15,965 bases of DNA from positions 1-15,965 of the forward strand of contig CABSIM010000048.1 in the NCBI GenBank assembly GCA_902477765.1. Reading direction: 5' to 3'. Below, in pieces: positions 1-5,800 of the stretch. How positions within the stretch are numbered: position 1 is the stretch's first letter; every line of letters starts with the position of its first letter. This stretch comes from an uncultured Clostridiaceae bacterium. GTDB taxonomy: Bacteria; Bacillota; Clostridia; Lachnospirales; Lachnospiraceae. Below the pieces are notes generated by a model. That model was not told the DNA's origin. It did not search any database and saw only the letters and a list, made by a program, of their open reading frames with translations. A program made the translations under genes and the position numbers.

Positions 1-20
1 AATATATTCCCGCCCGTTTT

Positions 21-179
21 CTATTTTTGTTTTCCCTCTGTCCGGCTTATCTGGGATCCGCAGTGTCTTTCTGTCTTTCCGGTTTTCTGCCCGTACACCC
101 GGCCCCCGTACCGCTTCCTTTCGCATTCTTCATCAATTTCATATACGCTGTTGCCATCTATAATCAAACGACTGGACAT
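21..179 (-). CDS. Small hypothetical protein, 52 aa
   Basis: Function unknown. The protein starts MSSRLIIDGNSVYEIDEEC and then turns basic and polar (many K, R, Q, G), with no signal peptide or membrane segment. The frame stays open upstream to 272, but ATG at 179 is chosen because an AGGAGG-type ribosome binding site (GGAGG at 187-191, 7 bases away) sits directly before it. The acidic, hydrophobic-alternating N-terminus looks constrained and resembles small unannotated proteins I associate with Lachnospiraceae; that is recollection, not a search. It is transcribed divergently from the gene at 272, with 92 bases between the two starts. Its downstream neighbour is outside the window. Confidence 0.6.
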   Translation of the reverse strand: MSSRLIIDGNSVYEIDEECERKRYGGRVYGQKTGKTERHCGSQISRTEGKQK

Positions 180-271
180 ATCGTATCCTCCTCCTATAAG
201 TTCATAGTATGCAGTCAGCATGAATTCATTGAATACCGCATATATTGTCTCGAAGAAAAGGAGGCCTGCCA

Positions 272-691
272 ATGAACGGAAAAGAGCTGAAACTTACTGA
301 TCTGGATTACGCAGTGGGCAGCCATCGTCTTCAGATGATGAAGGCGGCCCTGCCTTATATGGAAATTCCCCAGCAGCGCACCATGTCCATGTTCATCAAA
401 TGGAATGAGCTGATGCGGACCATGGAATTCTTTGAAGACAATGAGGACGGAATGCTGAGCGTATGTTCTCTTGACAGTTCCCATTCCTCTCCGGCCGACA
501 TGCTCCGCGCCATCAAACCCTATGCCAATGAACGGGAACAGGAAATTATTGACATCATGGAAAAGTTCACCGAAAATCCTGCTTCAAGAGGCCCCATACG
601 GATGGAACAGCTGATTTCCCTGCTGCCGCCGGAACAGCAGTCACGTTTTGAAACCATCCAGCTGATGATGCAGACGCTGGGACAGATGTGA
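272..691 (+). CDS. Hypothetical protein, 139 aa, first of a small two-gene unit
   Basis: Not recognised as a named family. ATG at 272 is preferred to the upstream in-frame TTG at 245 because AAAAGGAGG (257-265) precedes it at normal spacing. The protein begins MNGKELKLTDLDYAVGSHRL and appears mostly alpha-helical, rich in Met, Gln and Glu, with no signal peptide or membrane segment, so probably cytoplasmic. The C-terminal part (roughly residues 75-139) has amphipathic helices around PANEREQEII-like and LLPPEQQSRFETIQ-like stretches. The stop at 689-691 directly precedes the ribosome binding site of the 96-residue gene at 708, so the two are very probably co-transcribed and may act together. 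No enzyme motif is visible. Confidence 0.75.
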   Translation: MNGKELKLTDLDYAVGSHRLQMMKAALPYMEIPQQRTMSMFIKWNELMRTMEFFEDNEDGMLSVCSLDSSHSSPADMLRAIKPYANEREQEIIDIMEKFTENPASRGPIRMEQLISLLPPEQQSRFETIQLMMQTLGQM

Positions 692-707
692 AAGGAGGAC
701 CATACAT

Positions 708-998
708 ATGGAACCGTCATGGAAAACTGACCCCCGTCTTAAGGGACTGGATCCGGCCAAGCTGGAGCTTCTGACCCGTTTTTCCGAAGACCTGAAAAAG
801 AAGCCGGCCGATCAGCTTCTGTCTTCTCTTCTGTCTCTGAATCAGCAGGCGGCAGCCGGAGGACTTTCCTTTACCGACCGGGAAACTTCCCTGATATTTT
901 CCATCCTTACGGAACACATGTCTCCTGCCGAACAGAAGCGGGCCCGGATGCTGAAAACACTGGCCGGCAGGCTTACGGGCCGGAAACGTCCGGGCTGA
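708..998 (+). CDS. Hypothetical small helical protein, 96 aa, second of the two-gene unit
   Basis: Not recognised as a named family. ATG at 708 follows AAAGGAGG (691-698), which begins at the last base of the preceding gene's stop codon; the intergenic gap is 16 bases, so translation is probably linked. The sequence (DPRLKGLDPAKLELLTRF, then KKKPADQLLSSLLSL, then a helix ending MSPAEQKRARMLKTLAGRL) suggests three or four short amphipathic helices and a basic tail. There are no Cys pairs, signal peptide or membrane segments. A hairpin terminator follows 28 bases after the stop. Small helical pairs like this sometimes form regulators or adaptors, but nothing here proves a function. Confidence 0.75.
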   Translation: MEPSWKTDPRLKGLDPAKLELLTRFSEDLKKKPADQLLSSLLSLNQQAAAGGLSFTDRETSLIFSILTEHMSPAEQKRARMLKTLAGRLTGRKRPG

Positions 999-1020
999 TC
1001 TTTCCGGGAAATCCATAACA

Positions 1021-1056
1021 GAAAAAGGCTGCCCGGCATTCCGGGCAGCCCATATT
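1021..1056. terminator. Bidirectional intrinsic terminator between convergent genes
   Basis: A perfect 10-bp stem GGCTGCCCGG (1027-1036) pairs with CCGGGCAGCC (1041-1050) around the 4-base loop CATT. Read on the minus strand the stem is followed by TTTTT (1022-1026), a strong signal for the gene ending at 1076. On the plus strand it is followed by CATATTTT, a weaker T-tract for the gene pair ending at 998. Confidence 0.9.
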
Positions 1057-1075
1057 TTCATACTGACTGTACTTT

Positions 1076-1921
1076 TTACATGTCTTCCAGTTCAATGATA
1101 TTCTCGGCAATTACGATCCGCGTATTGCTGTCAATGGACTGAATCAGCATCCTTACATAATTCTGCGGCAGCTGGACCCCCGCAAGAGTATCCTCTGCCC
1201 ATCCGTCCTGCTGGCAGTTGATGATCAGCGACGGAGACTCCTCGTCCTCGGTATCCTCCGGGCTCAGAACCATCCCATAGTTGGAAATGGATTTCATGCT
1301 TTCCAGGAGAACCGCTTCCTCCGTCTGCGGTCCTTTGGGACCTGTGCGTACAATGGCACCATACTGTTCTGAATCTCTGTCCGTAATCCAGTAGTCCCTG
1401 TCCGTCAGCTTCCTGTAGGAAACCAGGCTTCCGGGGTTGTCATGGATTCCATAGGCCTCACCGGCCCTGTATATTCCATAAAGCTCATCCTGGGCCACAT
1501 CCTCTCCGCCGGAGATGGTACACGTGGAGGAAAACACTTCTGTCCATTCTCCTTCGGCATTCTTGGCAAAATACAGCAGCCTTGAATTTACCGGAAGGTC
1601 CCTCTTCTTGACGCCTGTATTTTCTGTCCGGACGGATGCGGAAGAGATATAGTCTTCCGGATCTTCATCGTTGAGCACCAGAACCAGGCTGTCCACATCA
1701 CTGGCAACATTCAGACCTGCAACCCATTTTCCGCTGTCCCTGCTGGTTTTCCATTTCAGGTCCACAGGTACATCTTCCAGTGAAGCAGCTTCTGTCTCAA
1801 GCACGATGGTGTCCACTGCAGCAGGCTGTGCCGCATTGGCCGTACCGCTGTGCAGGCCGCTGAGACTGACGGCAGACACACATACCGCTGCCGCCGCAAT
1901 TCTATAAAAATGCCTTCGCAT
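1076..1921 (-). CDS. Secreted YkuD-like (L,D-transpeptidase fold) protein lacking the catalytic cysteine
   Basis: A predicted exported protein of 281 residues. ATG at 1921 is chosen over the in-frame TTG at 1927 because AAAAGGGG lies at a better distance. Residues 1-30 form a signal peptide (basic start, Ala/Val-rich core, cut near TANA-AQ). From about residue 65 to 275 it follows the layout of the clostridial YkuD/ErfK L,D-transpeptidase family: a 'W..V' strand, then GIYRAGEAYGIHDNPGS (149-165), the YRKLTDRDYWITD segment, and a C-terminal TRIVIAE strand. In active enzymes the last part carries HC followed by a TAGC active site; here these read INC (234-236) and TLAGVQLP (245-252), so Gly248 occupies the Cys position. 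It is therefore probably not a transpeptidase and may bind cell wall or be a decoy or scaffold. Family assignment comes from motif recall and should be confirmed by a profile search. It has its own promoter and a downstream terminator, so it is likely monocistronic. Confidence 0.75.
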   Translation of the reverse strand: MRRHFYRIAAAAVCVSAVSLSGLHSGTANAAQPAAVDTIVLETEAASLEDVPVDLKWKTSRDSGKWVAGLNVASDVDSLVLVLNDEDPEDYISSASVRTENTGVKKRDLPVNSRLLYFAKNAEGEWTEVFSSTCTISGGEDVAQDELYGIYRAGEAYGIHDNPGSLVSYRKLTDRDYWITDRDSEQYGAIVRTGPKGPQTEEAVLLESMKSISNYGMVLSPEDTEDEESPSLIINCQQDGWAEDTLAGVQLPQNYVRMLIQSIDSNTRIVIAENIIELEDM

Positions 1922-1964
1922 ATACAAAATCCCCTTTTATCAGCAAATCAGAACTATCATATGC

Positions 1965-1998
1965 ATTATATTATAACACAGGGTTTTCTGAAAGTCAC
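1965..1998 (-). promoter_or_regulatory. Probable sigma-A promoter of the YkuD-like gene
   Basis: On the minus strand a perfect -10 TATAAT (1970-1975) is preceded by GTGACT (1993-1998, 4 of 6 to TTGACA) at a 17-base spacer. A second overlapping TATAAT lies at 1965-1970. Transcription would start near 1963, about 42 bases before ATG 1921. The AT-rich stretch stands out from the surrounding coding DNA. Confidence 0.65.
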
Positions 1999-2020
1999 TG
2001 AAAAAATGGAATTTCCGGAA

Positions 2021-3931
2021 TTATCCAAGATACCGGTCCAGCCATGCCAGAATTTCCTCCAGTCTGCGAACCCGTTTCCGGGGCTTTCCGGTTCTGGATA
2101 CACCGTGATGTTCCCCATGAATCAGAAACAGTCTGGCAGGAACCCCGTGATATTTCAGAGCCGTGAACATCTGAACTCCTTCTGCTAGCCAGCATCTGTA
2201 ATCTTCATCGCAGTGGATAATCAGAGTCGGTGTTTTCACCCGGTCTGCATATTTCATCGGCGAAAGTTCCCACATCCTGTCGAAATTCTCCCATGCATCA
2301 CCGCCCAGCTGGGTGGTGTTGAAAGAATAACCGATATCCGTGGTGTTGGTCTTTGTAATCCAGTTGGCAATGCTGCACTGGGGTACGGCGGCACGGAAAC
2401 GATCTGTATGGCCGATGATCCAGTTGGTCATAAAACCTCCGTAACTGATTCCCATGACTCCCAGCCGGTTTCCGTCCAGCGCCGGATACAGGCGCAGAAC
2501 TTCATCCGTGAAATACATAAGTTCCTCATAGTCAATGGATCCCTGTTTTGCCACGATATCAGCGAACTCGTTTCCGCGTCCGTCGCTTCCGATGGGATTC
2601 GTATAAAATACAAAATATCCCCGGGAGGCGTATACCTGAAATTCATGACTGAACAGCGCACCGTACGTTCCTTTGGGACCGCCGTGAATGGTCAGGATTC
2701 CGGGATATTTCTTTTCCGGATCATAATCCGCAGGCGGCATCACAAATCCATCCAGTTCCACACCTTTGTAGGTATAGCGGAAATGCCGGACACGGCTCAC
2801 CTTTCTCTCCGCGAGAACCGCATCTCCGAAGCAGGTCAGTTTCTCTTCCTTTCCGTTTTCCAGGCGATACAGCTCGCAAAGCCCCTGATCCCTCATGGCA
2901 ATCAGGCAGCACACCCCGTTTTTGATATCAAACATCTCCACATTTCCGGGGGTATCCGTAACCGTCACACAGGAACCGCCGGCATCGAACTTTCTCAGAA
3001 CAGTATCCGTTCCCACAATACTGGTTACATATATATTTCCGTCCCAGAGCATGTGGGTGGTGCCTCCCGGCATCCGGCAGTCACTGGAGGCGGCAGCTCC
3101 GGTGCTGTAATCATAGTGGGCAGACATAACCGGATGTCCGTCTTCCAGCGCATAAAGATCCGGATTTTCATTATATCCGAACTTCTTCATGTCGGAGCCC
3201 AGAAACTCCACCCGGCCGTTTCTCATGCAGGCAAAGGAGATGGAATACTGTCCCTGGTCCAGAAGTTTCTCTGTCCGCCCCTGCTCCTCATGGTACACAT
3301 AAAGGCCGGTGGTGGGCATTTTCTTGTCTGTATAGCAGCTGCAGGTAAAAAACAGATATCCCTCCTGTGCCCAGAATCCCTCTACCTGCCCGTACTCCGG
3401 CGACAGAACCGTTTCCGTTCCGTCTTCAGGGTTCATATGATACAGGCGGTCCCGGACTTTATTGGTAATTCCCACTCCGTTATTCCAGAAGGGGATCTCA
3501 TCGAAAATCTCATAGTCGGTTTCTTTTTCGTAATACCGGTCATGGCTGAGGAAATAGAAATTTCCATTATTTATACAGATTTTCTTCACCTTATGAGGAA
3601 CAGACATCATGAAAACAGCCTCTCCTCCATCCACACGGATCCTGTAAAAGCAGGTGCTGTCTCCTTTTTCCGTTCCCTGTTTCCCGCGGTTTCCCGCAAA
3701 TACAATGGTGCGGCTGTCCAGCCACGCAAAGATCCGTTCTCTGTTTCCTGATGTCAGTTTCCTGATCAGCTTCTTTTCAAGATCGTACAGATACAGGCAG
3801 GAATCGTAGCAGTTGTCTTTCCCATTGGGGGTCACAACTGCGAAAGCGGCCATACGGCCGTCCGGAGACAGGGCAAGAGCGGTGGGATACCGGTAATTCA
3901 TAAAATCGTCAATGGCAATGGCTTTCTGCAT
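2021..3931 (-). CDS. S9 family (prolyl oligopeptidase/acylaminoacyl-peptidase-like) serine peptidase, copy 1
   Basis: A 636-residue cytoplasmic serine peptidase (no signal peptide). Residues 1-370 form the repetitive beta-propeller gate with WD40-like blades that restricts entry to short peptides. Residues about 385-636 form the alpha/beta-hydrolase domain with HGGPKG (oxyanion region, 416-421), nucleophile Ser496 in GISYGG, acid Asp577 in DEDYRC, and His609 in GEHHGVSR. The size and layout are typical of bacterial S9C enzymes that trim or degrade oligopeptides. The start ATG 3931 has AAAGGAGA upstream. It lies 111 bases downstream of a peptide-binding-protein gene and is a clear paralogue of the peptidase at 5801-7783 (similar blade and catalytic motifs throughout). 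The expected role is hydrolysis of imported peptides. No strong terminator follows; a six-T tract on the minus strand (2001-2006) is the only hint. Confidence 0.93.
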   Translation of the reverse strand: MQKAIAIDDFMNYRYPTALALSPDGRMAAFAVVTPNGKDNCYDSCLYLYDLEKKLIRKLTSGNRERIFAWLDSRTIVFAGNRGKQGTEKGDSTCFYRIRVDGGEAVFMMSVPHKVKKICINNGNFYFLSHDRYYEKETDYEIFDEIPFWNNGVGITNKVRDRLYHMNPEDGTETVLSPEYGQVEGFWAQEGYLFFTCSCYTDKKMPTTGLYVYHEEQGRTEKLLDQGQYSISFACMRNGRVEFLGSDMKKFGYNENPDLYALEDGHPVMSAHYDYSTGAAASSDCRMPGGTTHMLWDGNIYVTSIVGTDTVLRKFDAGGSCVTVTDTPGNVEMFDIKNGVCCLIAMRDQGLCELYRLENGKEEKLTCFGDAVLAERKVSRVRHFRYTYKGVELDGFVMPPADYDPEKKYPGILTIHGGPKGTYGALFSHEFQVYASRGYFVFYTNPIGSDGRGNEFADIVAKQGSIDYEELMYFTDEVLRLYPALDGNRLGVMGISYGGFMTNWIIGHTDRFRAAVPQCSIANWITKTNTTDIGYSFNTTQLGGDAWENFDRMWELSPMKYADRVKTPTLIIHCDEDYRCWLAEGVQMFTALKYHGVPARLFLIHGEHHGVSRTGKPRKRVRRLEEILAWLDRYLG

Positions 3932-3962
3932 CTCTCTGTTTCTCCTTTTCTTTTCTGACTTC

Positions 3963-4031
3963 GGGGCAGCAGCCGGAAGACCGATCCGGAAACCGCTGCC
4001 CCTCTGGTTTCTGCCTGCTGCGGAAGCAGGC
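3963..4031 (-). other. Two intercistronic stem-loops between binding-protein 2 and peptidase 1
   Basis: Just after the stop of the binding-protein gene is a perfect 7-bp stem (GCCTGCT 4013-4019 with AGCAGGC 4025-4031, 5-base loop). A larger structure follows, closed by a perfect 8-bp arm pair (GGGGCAGC 3963-3970 with GCTGCCCC 3995-4002) and containing an inner CCGGA/TCCGG stem. Neither has a T-run after it on the minus strand, so they are more likely mRNA-protecting or attenuating structures than full terminators. Confidence 0.5.
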
Positions 4032-4042
4032 CTCAGATTCTT

Positions 4043-5667
4043 TTAGTTGCTTTCATAATGGAGATTTTCATAATGATCTGCAGATGCCGGATGCATTACA
4101 TATCCTTTCAGATCCGCACGGACACCGGTACAGCTGGTTCCATAGAAAACAGGTACCCAGGGAGCATCTTCATTGATTTTCTGCTGGATCTCCTTATAAA
4201 GCTCCATTCGTTTTTCCTGATCAGACTCCATCTGTGCCTCTTCGATCATCTGGTCCACTTCCGGATTGCTGTAAAATGCCCGGTTTCCGGTGGCTCCGAA
4301 GTTCTTGCTGTGGAACAGAGGAAATACACTGGCATCCGGATCCATGGTGGCATTGGACCAGCTGCTCAGGAACATCTCATGTTCTCCGTTGTTGATGGCA
4401 TCCAGGAATGCTCCCCACTCATAAAGCTGGATATCCACCTGAATGCCGATTTCCTGAAGCTGTGCCTGAATCAGCTGTGCCTCCCGGTTTCTCACATCTC
4501 CGGATGCAAACAGCGTTGTGGTAAAACCATCCGCATATCCAGCCTCTGCCAGAAGTTCTTTGGCCTTCTCTACATCATAGGGATATGCCTCCACATCCTC
4601 ACTGTATCCGGGAATATTGATGTTGATCACGCTGTTGGCAGGTGTTCCCCTTCCTTCCATGACAACATCAATGATGTCGTTTTTATTGATGGCATAATTG
4701 ACTGCCTGTCTTACCAGAGGATTGTCGAACGGTGCTTTTTCACAGTTCATGGCCAGATATTCCACGGAAATGGATGTTTTCTGCATGGCTTTCAGGTCAG
4801 GATTGGCCTCCACATTCTGAACATCTGCCGCGTCCACGGAAATAGACATGTCAATTTCGCCTGTTTCCAGGGCAATGGTTCTGGCACCGCCCTCCGGCAT
4901 GATTTTCATGGTGATGGTATGAGCAAGCCCCGGACCCTTGAAATATTCATCGTACCGTTCCAGTGTCCAGTGGTCATTGGGCGCCCATTCCACAAATTTC
5001 ATGGGGCCGGTTCCCACCGGGTTCTCCCAGAATGCTTCTCCCTGCTCTGTCACTGCAGCTTCAGGAATAATGCTGGTTCCCGTATGACTCAGAGAGGAAA
5101 GCAGCGGTGCATATGGAACATTCAGTTTCAGAGTCAGATTATAGTCATCTTCCACAACAATCTCTTCAATCTGCTCCACATACTGTTTCACCCTGGGCAT
5201 TTCCTTGGCACGCTCCAGGCTGAATTTCACATCATTGGCCGTACATTCGGTTCCGTCATGGAATTTCACGCCTTCTCTCAGTTTGAATTTCCATTCGGTG
5301 TCGGACACCTGTTCCCAGGATTCAGCCAGATCTCCCACTACCTCCGCGTTTTCATTGATCTCCACCAGCCGGCTGTAAATATGACGGTGCGCCACCGAGG
5401 AAGTGGTGTCATTGGTCCCCATGGGATCCAGCGTTTTGATATCAGACTTGGAAGCAATTATAATATCATCCTTGGTGATCTCTCCTCCGGACGTATCTGC
5501 TTCCTCTGCCCCGGCCTCCTGCTGTGTTTCCGCGTTCTGTGTCTCTCCTGCCGAAGATTCCGCAACATCCGCGCCGCTGCTAGATCGGAAGAGCGTCGTG
5601 TAGGGAAAGAGTGTAGTGCCGCTGCCAGTGTCAGTGCCGCTGCCAGTTTCCAGTTTCTCTTTCTCAT
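4043..5667 (-). pseudogene. Peptide ABC transporter solute-binding lipoprotein 2 (frame broken by adapter sequence)
   Basis: A second SBP_bac_5 (OppA/DppA-type) binding protein. The true start is very likely ATG 5667 (ribosome binding site GGAGGG just upstream), giving signal residues MRKRNWKLAAALTLAAA. The frame is then interrupted by adapter sequence at 5582-5616 and resumes in another frame at 5581 with SSGADVAESSAGETQ, an acidic linker, and the mature domain: LAESWEQVSDTEWKFKLREG, the FHDGTECTANDVKFSLERA segment, and LYEWGAFLDAINNGEHEMF. The stop is at 4043-4045. It is closely similar to the binding protein at 11876-13480 over its whole length, including the SWSNATMDPDASV segment whose Asp would contact the peptide amino end in DppA-like proteins (inference). 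The lipobox Cys is missing, presumably lost with the bases the adapter replaced. In the organism this is probably an intact lipoprotein on the outer membrane face; only the sequence supplied here is broken. An annotation starting at the internal ATG 5422 would be an artefact. Confidence 0.85.
5582..5616. other. Illumina TruSeq adapter sequence (assembly contamination)
   Basis: Plus-strand bases from 5582 read AGATCGGAAGAGCGTCGTG and continue TAGGGAAAGAGTGT, the 33-base reverse complement of the Illumina TruSeq read-1 primer; two more bases (AG, to 5616) also fit the longer universal adapter. On the minus strand it translates as HSFPTRRSSDL, a string well known from adapter-contaminated database proteins; the plus strand gives RSEERRVGKEC, its usual companion. 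It is not biological DNA. Confidence 0.98.
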
Positions 5668-5700
5668 AACTTTTCCCTCCATAAGATTTTTATAACTGAA

Positions 5701-5734
5701 TACAGGGACCATGCCCCCCAGCAAAGCCCCTGTA
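5701..5734 (-). repeat. Inverted repeat upstream of binding-protein 2
   Basis: TACAGGG (5701-5707) and CCCTGTA (5728-5734) are perfect 7-bp arms around a 20-base loop, 34 bases upstream of ATG 5667. It could be a leader hairpin or an operator. No convincing promoter was found beside it (TATAAA at 5689-5694 lacks a good -35). Confidence 0.35.
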
Positions 5735-5786
5735 CCAAGTTTCATACTGCCTCATCCATTGCTGGTGCCAACAGCCAATATGCATG

Positions 5787-5800
5787 TTTCCGTACGGAAA
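5787..5800. repeat. Perfect 14-bp palindrome after peptidase 2
   Basis: TTTCCGTACGGAAA reads the same on both strands and abuts the stop codon of the peptidase gene (5801-5803). As RNA it would form only a 5-bp stem with a 4-base loop and no T-run follows, so a weak terminator or a protein-binding site are both possible. Confidence 0.4.

Noticed and set aside
2213..3751. Long plus-strand open frame (512 codons) opposite peptidase 1
   Set aside because: Shadow of the S9 peptidase gene; it arises because the real gene rarely uses TTA, CTA and TCA codons. Composition is His/Ile-rich and not protein-like.
4058..5695. Long plus-strand open frame (545 codons) opposite binding-protein 2
   Set aside because: It lies wholly antisense to a well-recognised gene, has no matching ribosome binding site or family signal, and includes translated adapter sequence.
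5458..5745. 95-residue minus-strand frame that includes HSFPTRRSSDL
   Set aside because: It joins the real signal peptide to adapter translation and then to the wrong frame of the binding protein; not a gene.
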